A stretch of 64,000 nt of DNA, taken from positions 5,151,818 through 5,215,817 of the forward strand of contig KK106983.1 in assembly GCA_000611775.1 (NCBI GenBank), read 5' to 3'. The notes below the pieces were generated by a model. That model made no database searches. It saw nothing but the letters and a program-made list of their open reading frames with translations, and was not told the DNA's origin. The stretch comes from Umbilicaria muhlenbergii. Taxonomy: Eukaryota; Ascomycota; Lecanoromycetes; Umbilicariales; Umbilicariaceae. The position numbers and the translations under genes were made by a program. Within the stretch, counting starts at the first letter, position 1. Every line of letters begins with the position of its first letter. Positions 12,133 through 21,137 of this stretch are shown here, piece after piece.

Positions 12133-13399
12133 CTTCTTGGCATATAATCTTAAAGCGCAGGGCGAATGCAACGTAACTGTGACGCCTGCCGACGAGTGGA
12201 CTCATGCAGATTCCACGAGGTAGTCAAAGAAGAGGAGTTCACGGCGACGACCGAAGAAACAAAGACTAGAGAGGAGAGACGAAAGCCTGGGGCACGAGGA
12301 CCCCTTGATATATTTCCCCGATCCTGCCATCTGCGGTGTCACGCATATTCGTGCGGCCATGTTGCGGTGTGCATGGTGCATCTCGGAATGGCACCGTGGT
12401 AGGACAGGAGATAAGAGGATCAAAGTGTGGCCTGTCGGCAGTAAGAAATGCGGCCCCGCATTATACGGTAGGACAGCGTAGGGCCTGCGATGAGGCGAGC
12501 CTAGTGTGTTGTCAGTCTCCCGTGGAATCAGCTGCAGGAGAGCTGAAGGCCAGGCCGAAACGCCATTGGCACGAGTAAACCGGTTGATGTGCCATGTATG
12601 AGGTCCTGAGCGAGCCGAGGCGACCGATCTTCCGGGTCTGTTTTCGCCCCCACCCCAGCCTGGCACGCCTGCCTAGTGGCGGTAACCCGGAATCTCAAAC
12701 GGCCGCCCACAGGCGACACGGAGGTGTGGGTGCCAGGGTACGACCTCTGTGCAGCCAATTCTAGAAGACCATTTCTGAAGCTGAGCACATACCTCTGCGC
12801 TGCTGTACCTCGACAACTGGACGGGGCAATCATTTCCGGGAGAAAACGGTAGGACCAACGCCGGAACCAAGTACTTGAAGGTTATGAAACGAGCCCTGGA
12901 TGGACTCTGACATGTACTCCAGGCCAGCCTCAACTGCTGTCCTACCGGACCAAAACATGGTCATCCGGTCCATGCAAAGTAAGCTATCAGCCACGCAAGA
13001 TTGAGGTTTATTATCTGGATACATTTTCGACTTCATCGACGGTTAATGGACCCCTTATTGCTATCTTAAAAGGGCCTGAGGCGCTTACAGGCTCTCAGCC
13101 CATGTCTGGAATGACCTAAATTCTTTTACCCATATTTGTGGTGTCAAGTACTAGGGAGGATGCTTAACTACCTTAGTCTTATGACCCGTCGCAGCGTCTC
13201 GCCCGCAATGGGAAAGTACGTTAGTCTTATGAAGACGTAAGGTCTTATTATGCAAACAATATATTTGGTGTAAGGTTGGTGAAGGACAGGAGCCACATGG
13301 TCAGAAGCACTCAGTCAGAAGCTGATCTTATATAGCTCGATATTTCTTATATCGATTCTTGACGGCTGAATGCTGTAGTGGGGTGTCATATATATATGT
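12133..13399. other. Intergenic region at the left flank of the accessory island
   Basis: About 1.27 kb with no recognised gene. The short unsupported open frames on both strands have no family motifs. The sequence ATTAGTCTTATGA-like TTAGTCTTATGA recurs near 13170 and 13224 in AT-richer DNA. The last bases run into a TA-rich microsatellite at about 13388-13408 that abuts the small terminal-repeat block. Confidence 0.35.
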
Positions 13400-13607
13400 A
13401 TATATAGAGAGAGTTTCCCCGAACCCAGGCCAACACGTGACCTCCGGCTGACTAAGGTGCCGCCGCTGTGCTCCCGCGCTAAAGCCCATTTCGTGCCACT
13501 GCTCCCTTTCTGCTCTCTCGTGCTCCCTGAACTACGAAGTCAGAATTTACGTTGTGGCTTCTATCTTTTAAAATCGACTAAACTCAGTCTTCAATCAGAC
13601 TTCAGTG

Positions 13608-14682
13608 ATGGAACTTACTAAATCTGCGGCCTCTCAGTCGAAGAAGAGGAAACGAGGATTGGACGTTGATGATCTTAAAAAGCTTTTCGACACCGAACCA
13701 GATGACTACAAAATTGCCTGGAACGAGCTCAAGCACCACATCATCGAAATCAGCGAGCATGCACCACCGACGGTCTCCTCAGTAAATTTCTATCATAGTT
13801 GTATTACTGGTAAAATAGGACTAACGTCAATAGCTTGCGCCGTCGACGCTTTCTCTTCCTGATGCACAGCAAATCTTCAACTTGCGTCAGGTTAAAGATG
13901 TTCTCTGGGCTGGCATTAATGAACTACCAGTGCCCCTGTATCTCTCAGACAATATCGACAGAATTTTGGCCGTCACCTCCAAAACCCATCAGACGAACGA
14001 AGCATTTTCACGGACCATAATAGATCAGATCCTAATTTCTGCAGTGTACGAGGAAAACCATACGCAGACCAGTCAGCAGCGCGACTTATCACAACCAGAA
14101 GACCCTGCAGTCTTAGAGCTGCAGCACGAGACGCAATTCCAACGCCAGGTAACCTACAAGGGAGAGACCAGGATGCTAAGCGGATATGCGGACTACACGG
14201 TCTGGTACGATTCGCAGAAGAGATCCAATCTTGCCACCAACTTGATTATCATCGAAGCCAAGAAGATCAATTCCACCGACACATGTCTTGGCCAATTAGC
14301 GGCATACATGGGGGTAGTGCATGCCTATAGGAAAGACGAGCAAAAACAAAACTCTGTCATCTACGGCGCGGCTTCCGATGGTCTTTCATTCCGCTTCTGC
14401 CGTATCGATAACGAGGGCAATTGGAGCCAAAGCCGTCTAATGGAATGGGAGATGGGTGATAAGGGCAGGATATACTCGGTGTTTAGATCGTTAATCAGGA
14501 TAGCGGCATTGTTATCGCCCTCCACATCCCCCATCAAGAACATCCAGCAGAGAGAGAAGGTCCTAGCGTCCTTTGGCAGCCCAGAGCGTACCCGCAAATT
14601 CGATTATGATCTCAGTGCGTTAGAAATCCTGGAGGAGGACGATGAAACAGAGATTATAAGTTGGCGTAAATCTAGCTCGTGA
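13608..14682 (+). CDS. PD-(D/E)XK nuclease-like fungal accessory protein
   Basis: Two exons (13608-13781 and 13834-14682; 52-base intron) give 340 residues. The N-terminus has a basic cluster SKKRKRG that could act as a nuclear signal. The core carries the nuclease signature: an aspartate in LSGYADYTVWY, then the E-x-K element in LIIIEAKK one strand later, followed by a helix LGQLAAYMGVVHAYRK and the strand pair VIYGAASDGLSFRFCRI. This matches a multi-copy fungal PD-(D/E)XK-like family of unknown role, known to me as frequent in accessory regions. All putative active-site residues are present. It lies alone between two terminal-repeat sequences. Function as a transposase-like nuclease is speculation; degradation of foreign nucleic acid is equally possible. 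Confidence 0.72.
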
Positions 14683-14849
14683 AGGAGGGGGCTACGTGGA
14701 GGATTGATACCCTAAAAAAATCGACGGCAGACTTCCAGTGAGGGGTTGAATCTCGGCACCAGGAGGCTGAAGCCAAGCAACAGTGTTTATGCTTGTTGTT
14801 AAAATAACGTGAGCAGGTATAGCCGGGTACGAAGCAGCCAATTCAGGCT

Positions 14850-14983
14850 CCCTTGTGCTGCGCCCCTGTGCTCCCCCCGTGCTCTCCCATGCTCCCTTGA
14901 TGCTCCCTCATGCTCCCTCACTGCTCCCTCACTGCTCCCTCTAAAGCGGCAATTACCAATCCTAAGTTCGGGGTGTATATAAT
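14850..14983 (+). repeat. Terminal repeat, right end of small block
   Basis: Tandem-like TGCTCCCT/TGCTCCCC units separated by 3-6 bases, then AAAGCGGCAATTACC and the tip TTCGGGGTGTATATAAT. The last 20 bases (14,964-14,983) are a perfect inverted copy of 14,998-15,017, giving a 20-base-arm palindrome around a 14-base TA-rich centre. It is the join of two blocks with matching ends. Confidence 0.85.
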
Positions 14984-14997
14984 ATATATATATAGAG

Positions 14998-15130
14998 ATT
15001 ATATACACCCCGAACTTGCGATCACGAATTACCGCTTCCGTTCGTAGAAGGGAGCAGGGCTGCTTTAGTCAAGAGCACCAACGGAGCAGAAGGGAGCACC
15101 AAAAGAGCACCAATAGAGCAAGAAAGCAGC
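14998..15130 (+). repeat. Left terminal inverted repeat of the 10.8 kb block
   Basis: Begins ATTATATACACCCCGAACTT, includes AATTACCGCTTCCGTTCG and then GGGAGCA, GGAGCAG, AGAGCACC units spaced by a few bases up to about 15,130. The same parts recur inverted at 25,700-25,817 and, for the first 20 bases, at 14,964-14,983. Confidence 0.85.
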
Positions 15131-15479
15131 GAGGAAGTAGCCTGTTCCAGCTTTTTTGTACTTCAACTATAATTGCCTAGCAGGTGTCGTGTACATACTC
15201 CTACATACGCCTATCTGTCCTATTTAGGTAAAGCGCTGTAGTACCCTATCTGAACAAGGCGACAGTGCATGTATGAGTAAGCCACAGCTGTTTCTTTGAA
15301 ATAGCAGTCTCAATTACTGCGTCTTCTTTTCATTACGCTTCCTATCGTGTACTTTCAGGCGCTTGGCCCCTCTCTCTCTCCGCCGCAGGCGTTCGGACAA
15401 ACTCCTCTAGCCGCGCTTTGACCATCGTTAGATGTCCGCAAACGCACTCCTGAAATTCTCCCACTAGAGCTGAAAGACC

Positions 15480-17129
15480 ATGGTTGATGTGGCCACTGTG
15501 GTTGCCCTGGTTGTGGCTGGAGTCGCCCTCGTGATTGCTGGTGGTCAGCTAGCCCAACAGTTGATGGCCACTGCATATGTCCTTCGAAAATGCGATCGGA
15601 TCGTTACCGGAGGTGTAACAAAAGGCGGCACGAAACATTGGCATTGGCGGCAATTTCGGTTTACAGTTAAATATCAAGCTATTATTTTTGCTTTGCCAGC
15701 ACCTCTCTATTCTGCTCTAGGAGTTCAGAGTACCGTGCAAGTTGATTCGCCTTCCCAAGAACTTTGGAATCGCGCCATGAGACTGAGACCAGAGCGTACT
15801 ACCACACAAGGCTGCTGGATCTCTTTCATACAGGACTTGGTTATGTCGGCTTGCATAAAGCCTGAGCATATCTGTTTGAAGGAAGAGAGCGCAGACCGTA
15901 TCCCTGAAGACCTCACCGTGGCCCCGACCCGGGTCGATGCAATCACTGTCATGCTGGCTTGTGTTGCAATGGGCATGCAAGTCTCCAAGTATGCGCCAAC
16001 CACTGGGGAGATTTCCATGGCAGGGGGAGTAGGAGGTATCTCATCCTCTGTTCATCCCATTCTGGGCGGACTGTTGCACTACAGCGTTTTTGCGAGTGAG
16101 CCAACCATAGGATTCGAGGAGGCCAGAAGACATGGACACGCTCTGCTGCAGGAAAAGGGTGTCTGGGCCAACGCTGTCTTTGGGAGATTTAAGGACAGAT
16201 CATATCGGCCTGATTTTATGGCACTTGAAGTGCTTCGAGAGCGGAAGTTAGGTGTCTTAAAGGCAAGAGGCTGGCCGCCAGATAGCTACGTTGATACCAT
16301 CGGCGGTGCAGCATGTTTCCTGGCTTTTAGTCACACAGACGTCTACGAAGCCGCTCCCCCTTCGAGCATCCGGCCATGGTGTGCACATTTCGCCGAGGTT
16401 ATTGTCAAGTCGCATTTGGTGCAGCTTGTTAAAGAAGGGTCTGAAGCCCAAGTTAATTCCACTTCTTTCTCTACGTTCTACGAACCGAGGCAGATATTTA
16501 TCGACAGATACGGCTGCTCCTCACCATACATTCCATGGGAAAATTTGGATACTGGAGGAGTGGCTAGCTCGGAGAAGATAAACCTTGACCTACAACTTGA
16601 CAACCACTCGTTGCTTAACCCTGAGTCTGCGAATGTGCTTACATGTCCAGGCTTGATCACTTGTGCATTTGAGTCGGAATCGACCTCTGACTCCGTCTCT
16701 CAAGCGTTCAACGAGCGCGACCCAAGCTCGTATGTGCCGACGGTCGCAGCCTGGGAAGCTGTTCTACTAGCGGACCAACGCCTACGCCACATCTACAGAA
16801 GCCATGGCTCGTGGCCGGACCAAAACTTTGGACAGTGTTCGGAACAGATTGCGGCGAGTGCGATCCGTTCATTAGCAGAAGTCGGGGCACCATCTTGGGG
16901 AGAAGCTTCTCAGGCTATCGAAGGATGGCCGGGGATCTTTTCTGCAGCTTGTGAAGAAGTACTAAAGGATCAAACTCTGCCATTTGATAAAAAATGGGTT
17001 TCGGTATATGCACATTTAAGTATTCTACGAGCGGCATATTATACCATCATGATGCGATCAGCCGGTAGCATTGGACCAGGGATTACTGAAGAGACGGTGC
17101 CTGATACAGCTTTAGCATATATGGCTTGA
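15480..17129 (+). CDS. Fungal accessory protein of unknown function, glycine-rich N-terminal helix
   Basis: Single-exon gene, 549 residues. Residues 4-24 form a hydrophobic helix with glycines and alanines on one face (VVALVVAGVALVIAGGQL), followed by a soluble domain without recognised catalytic motifs. Notable conserved-looking segments are KHWHWRQFRFTVKYQAI, TRVDAITVMLACVAMGMQ, SSSVHPILGGLLHYSVF, GVWANAVFGRFKDRSYRP and RPWCAHFAEVIVKSH. I recall similar hypothetical proteins in many Pezizomycotina, but no function. The helix resembles the glycine-zipper N-termini of HeLo/HELL cell-death proteins only loosely. It is the first cargo gene inside the left terminal repeat. Confidence 0.75.
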   Translation: MVDVATVVALVVAGVALVIAGGQLAQQLMATAYVLRKCDRIVTGGVTKGGTKHWHWRQFRFTVKYQAIIFALPAPLYSALGVQSTVQVDSPSQELWNRAMRLRPERTTTQGCWISFIQDLVMSACIKPEHICLKEESADRIPEDLTVAPTRVDAITVMLACVAMGMQVSKYAPTTGEISMAGGVGGISSSVHPILGGLLHYSVFASEPTIGFEEARRHGHALLQEKGVWANAVFGRFKDRSYRPDFMALEVLRERKLGVLKARGWPPDSYVDTIGGAACFLAFSHTDVYEAAPPSSIRPWCAHFAEVIVKSHLVQLVKEGSEAQVNSTSFSTFYEPRQIFIDRYGCSSPYIPWENLDTGGVASSEKINLDLQLDNHSLLNPESANVLTCPGLITCAFESESTSDSVSQAFNERDPSSYVPTVAAWEAVLLADQRLRHIYRSHGSWPDQNFGQCSEQIAASAIRSLAEVGAPSWGEASQAIEGWPGIFSAACEEVLKDQTLPFDKKWVSVYAHLSILRAAYYTIMMRSAGSIGPGITEETVPDTALAYMA

Positions 17130-17438
17130 TACGTATGCCAAGTCGTTCACTTTCTGAAATATTGCGTTGTTCTAAAACATTCTCTGAATGTCATTGACCA
17201 TTGTTAACCATTCTTTAAAGTTGCCGAGACGAAGTAGCGAGAGGGAGCAGAGAGGGAGCGCCGGGCACACTCGTAGTCTTGCTTATCAGGATTAGCCACC
17301 GGAATAGGCTTAGCAAGCCTTCTGGCTTTGGCCAGTAGAGCGGGGATTGAAAGCAAAAAACATGAAGCCGAACAACATTGTGACTGATGGAGAATACCCA
17401 TCGTAGGTAGATTATTATCCTCTCATTCTTACATCAAC

Positions 17439-18104
17439 ATGATCGGGTTACAGCTCTCTCGCCGACTACCATCCCAGAGGTTGGCGAGACTGATAACCGT
17501 TCTGCCTGGTATCTCCAACAGTTACACTCCTGGTTTGCACGTTGTCTTATCCTTCAGAGAACAGCTGCTCACAGGAGAAATAGGATATGTCAAGTCAATC
17601 AACCTTATCAGAAGCTACAACAATCTGGTTCGAACGCATCAAACGCATCAAACAAGCGATTCTACACCCTCAGCGCAGGGACCGTTATTTGCACTCGTTC
17701 CTGAACATATCAAAGCTCCCGTCTCGTACGGTGTCTTGTTGCAAGGCGGTCATTACCATGAAATGATACGCCGGAATGCTCAGCTACCCTGTACAGTCCC
17801 TCAAACTTTTGAAACAGCGTTGAGCTATATCGAATCCGCAAAGATCACCATTGCGTGTTCACAGTCGCCGTTCGCTCCTCCCACCGCTCTCATAGATGTC
17901 GAAATAGAGGGGATACAGACGGCTAAGGCGGGTATACCTAAGGCCAAAGTCACAATGCATATGAATGAGCAGCTAAAAGGGGAAGTCACAGTACTCGACA
18001 GGGTCACTCATGCGGAAGGGAAGAGAAGCTTCGACGGCAATTTATTTCCAGACTACCTTGCTGCCTCTAATGTTTCACCTGTCCCATTTAGGGTGGACCC
18101 GTGA
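17439..18104 (+). CDS. Hsp70 substrate-binding-domain-like protein without ATPase domain
   Basis: Single exon, 221 residues from an ATG. Residues about 95-200 follow the Hsp70 beta substrate-binding domain: APVSYGVLLQGG, then MIRRNAQLPCTVPQTFETA (compare LIKRNTTIPTKQTQTFTT of Hsc70), an I-x-I strand, EIEGIQ, AGIPKAKVTMHM (compare RGVPQIEVTFDI) and GEVTVLDRVT. The N-terminal 90 residues are unassigned. No nucleotide-binding domain is encoded upstream in any frame I can see; the preceding gene is unrelated. It is either a truncated, fast-evolving Hsp70-like (HSPA12-type) gene or a lone substrate-binding module. Coding status is likely but unproven. Confidence 0.5.
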   Translation: MIGLQLSRRLPSQRLARLITVLPGISNSYTPGLHVVLSFREQLLTGEIGYVKSINLIRSYNNLVRTHQTHQTSDSTPSAQGPLFALVPEHIKAPVSYGVLLQGGHYHEMIRRNAQLPCTVPQTFETALSYIESAKITIACSQSPFAPPTALIDVEIEGIQTAKAGIPKAKVTMHMNEQLKGEVTVLDRVTHAEGKRSFDGNLFPDYLAASNVSPVPFRVDP

Positions 18105-19564
18105 AACTGCCTGGGCACATAGCTCATTTATATTGGCCGCTCTTCTCCTAACATTACCGGACGATTTCTCTTGCCATCCTAGAGTTTGGGATCAACGACT
18201 TCCATCTAAAATGGCGTGTCAGAAGTCAACAACATCAAGAGAAGCTAGTGGGTCTACAGCTATTACTTCTAGTTACTTCTTGCTATGCTCATGGCTAGTA
18301 TCCTCGTTCCAAGATATAATCAGCTGTCTGCGCTTCTTATAGTCACTTTAGGCACACCCCAGAGACGGCGCTTAACATGTAACCCTCCAGTGATGCCGGC
18401 ACGAAAAGCTTGATCCCGCTGGAACTTCTTGCTAAGTGTTCTATACATAGTAGCTAATAGTGGGGTTTCAAAGGTTCTTGATCACAATCTGGGCGTAGAA
18501 GTGCAAAGCATGCTCGAAAAGAAGGCATTCAGCGCTGCAGGAAGTCTTATAGGCCAACATATGCAAGACGTGCAGACACAGACAGTCAAGGACGACTCGG
18601 GATGTACTCAGGGGTCGATGCGGGAGCACATGAAATCTCATTGCGAGACCTCCGCAGTTCTTGATGGGTAATCTCTCCACTCTTTCCTACCCCAAAGGGT
18701 TTTAGCAGTCGTACTCTCTGCCAACATGCCTTATAGTTCTCGGAGCACTATCGTTTGCCATGTAGTGAAGCACGCTAGGTTGAAAGGTACAACAATAAGT
18801 CTCGGGTCGTTGAGGACGTTGAAGCCGTAGCGCAATAGTCTTCAGTGCCTATCTTGTTAACATTTTCACGATCAGTGCGAGTACAGTACTTTGTAGATTT
18901 GTCCTTATCTGTTTCTCGTACTTACCTACGAGATGAGCCGCAGTACTGCTTCTTGAGGTTCTTGAGATCCTTGACTAGATCTGTCGTCAGTTTCATCGTA
19001 AGATCGCTCAACTTCTCGAAGCGCATCTCATAAGTGGCCTAGAGTGTTGTCCAAAGAACACTCCTTAATAATGTTGCGACCATCTTGCGAGAGGTTAGCC
19101 ATGTTTATGACAACAGGCGCTCGACCTAGCGTAGCTCCGGCCGGAGCTGATCGCAAAGAAGCCATCCTGTTCTTGATAGTCTCATCACATGGTCCTGCAG
19201 ATATCCCAAAAAAAAGATTTGGCTTGAGGAGATAAGAGGATTGGCTGTGCGAATGCGGGTGGTTGATGAAGGTTTGGGAAGTTGGCTAAGCTGGCCAGGA
19301 TGTGAGCCGGTGCACGGCCACTCTTATCAAGCCCTAGACGTCAGTCATCCCGACGAGCTCAGCCACTATCATATAGTGTGATATCGGAAGTACATAAAGC
19401 TATAGGGAATCCAGCGCCTCTCTCTATTGCGTCCTGCTGTCCTTTCAATTCCTGTGTTGCGAGACAAACCCTGCCCATCCATGACAATCCTCATATTGCA
19501 AGATACTGCATGAAAGGCTTTTCGTATCCTTCCTTTACATCCTTTACATCCATTTCATCTGTGA
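18105..19564. other. Non-coding or degraded DNA inside the 10.8 kb block
   Basis: About 1.46 kb without a supported gene. Short frames such as 18429-18671 have no motifs. The right part is the shared 3' side of the minus-strand hydrolase gene. Nothing else recognised. Confidence 0.4.
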
Positions 19565-20959
19565 TCAAAAGGTCATTGCTCCACCTCCTGAATTGAATAC
19601 GCCCCCTTGAATCATTTTACCTCCGCCGGTATCGAATTTCCCAGAGAAGTGGCTGATCGGCTGGCACAAATCATTGTTCTTATGGCCGGGAGCTTGGTCT
19701 CGCTCGTCCGCAGAAACCTCGTTTCGGATTTTATCTTGAGACGATCCTTGATCCGTGATGGATTGAGAGATTGCTGAGGGTAACCCTCCGTCTGGTTGTG
19801 GCTCACTGGGTTGAACAAATCTTCGCAGCTCGGAAAGAACATTTTGATAATCTGGATCTTGGTTGTTCGAAAACTTTGTCATATCCATATGGTTTGCGTG
19901 GATGCCAACGGACTGGTATCTGTCTAGAATTGCAGAAGGTTGCGGCACGATCTAGTGATAAGTGTGAGCACAAAGACTTCACCCAGGAGCTTGGGCTTAG
20001 AAATACCATCCCAATATTCCGCACCGGTAGCTCCTCGAAGAAGCATATGATCCCGAAATCCATGTCTCTTCTTTGATCGCGTTCTCTTAACATTGTGTGA
20101 AAATCTTGTCGTATTCTTGCCATTACTTCGGATTCGTGTCGTAGCACTTCCAGGGTCCCCTGATTGACTCGACGAAAGTATTTGAGAAATCGGCTACCAA
20201 CCATGGCCCATTCTGCAAGACCTGAGCCGCAGTGTGGAGTGCCCATAAAGAGGATACCCCTCGTGCACTTCAGGATACGCTGAGTAGAGAGATCTGGGCT
20301 GCCTCTTGATTTGAGGAGTGCCTAACATAATTTAGACTCAGACTCTGACATCAAAACGTCTGACCTTACATCCTGGCAAATGATTCCTCCGAGGCTATGC
20401 GCAACGAATACCAGAGGCGTTGCGTTCTATCAGACAAGAGTTAGCTGTGCAGCCTAGACAAGACCATTCAACCTACAGTATTCGTAACATCCCGAAAATT
20501 GGCAAGTGACACTAAGAACTTCTGGCTGTGATCGCCGATTCTGTTCTGGGACGCCATCGACCAGAAATTAATCACGTCTACATCGTAGCCGTAAGTGATG
20601 ATCCGGGCTTGAGGAATATCGTCGGTCAGAAACAGTTCCGGCCAACTGGCTGCAGCTTGCTTTGCGGTCCATGTTGTTTCTCGGTCACCTGTTAATCCGT
20701 GTAAGAATATTATACTAAAAACTCTTGTTAGTTGTAGGCAAAACGAGGTGTTTGGCAAATCCTACTCGATCACTGCATTGGTGAGGTGGGGATTCACAAC
20801 TCGCAGGCCCAAGGTTGAAGTGCGTGCAGGGGAGCTGGTCGACCCTGGGTTCAGACCGCCTGGTTCCACCCTGCTATTACCGGACCGTAGCGCGCGGATG
20901 ACAGAACTCATGATGGCAGAAGCGATACTTGAATCTTCGGAGAAAGAGGGGAACAACAT
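19565..20959 (-). CDS. SesB-like alpha/beta hydrolase with C-terminal amyloid-type motif
   Basis: Five exons on the minus strand (20959-20766, 20714-20477, 20426-20370, 20321-20007, 19951-19565) give 396 residues with perfect frame continuity. Landmarks: IIFLHGLTGDRETTW (about 66-80), the nucleophile elbow VAHSLGG with Ser155, IDVINFWS/NRIGDH region, FMGTPHCGSGLAEWA, ICFFEELP, and GIHANHMDMTKF with His289 as likely catalytic base. This matches SesB-type hydrolases found as effector domains of fungal NLRs. The last 27 residues hold two glycine-rich pseudo-repeats, FSGKFDTGGGKM and IQGGVFNSGGGAM, like C-terminal amyloid motifs of SesB/HET-S effectors. It is transcribed divergently from the NLR, starts 178 bases apart. 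An alternative ATG at 20911 would shorten it by 16 residues. Confidence 0.88.
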
Positions 20960-21137
20960 TGCTGTGGGAAGAATCGCAGGTGGACGTTGTGATGCGTGAT
21001 TCAACGTAGCACTGCATAAAAGTGGCGTCCAATCAGACGGTATGGCAGCCACTGAGAACGATGCGGACGAGGCTCGACGAGAGTCGTTTATAATGACCGT
21101 GAAGCAATGGTGAAGATATCAGATACTCGAACGAACA
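20960..21137. promoter_or_regulatory. Divergent promoter between hydrolase and NLR
   Basis: The two starts lie 178 bases apart on opposite strands, so both genes must share this promoter segment. The arrangement predicts co-expression, as in other fungal NLR-effector pairs. No specific binding site was identified. Confidence 0.6.

Larger units (their letters stand above)
13409..14987 (+). mobile_element. Candidate small element carrying a PD-(D/E)XK gene
   Basis: The right end is strong: arrays of TGCTCCC (14,850-14,942), AAAGCGGCAATTACC, then AAGTTCGGGGTGTATATAAT (14,964-14,983), the same terminal sequence that bounds the neighbouring 10.8 kb block. The left end is weaker: CCCCGAACCCAGG at 13,417-13,429 resembles CCCCGAACTTAGG, the inverted right tip, and is followed by TGCTCCC copies near 13,470-13,520, here in direct rather than inverted orientation. 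The 9-mer ATATATAGA lies at both borders (13,400-13,408 and 14,988-14,996). One gene fills the interior. Whether the block is mobile, and whether the nuclease-like protein moves it, is inference. Confidence 0.45.

Noticed and set aside
13388-13408. TA-rich tract as evidence for a telomere or centromere-like repeat
   Set aside because: It is a short TA microsatellite. Its only notable part is the ATATATAGA 9-mer that recurs at the block borders.
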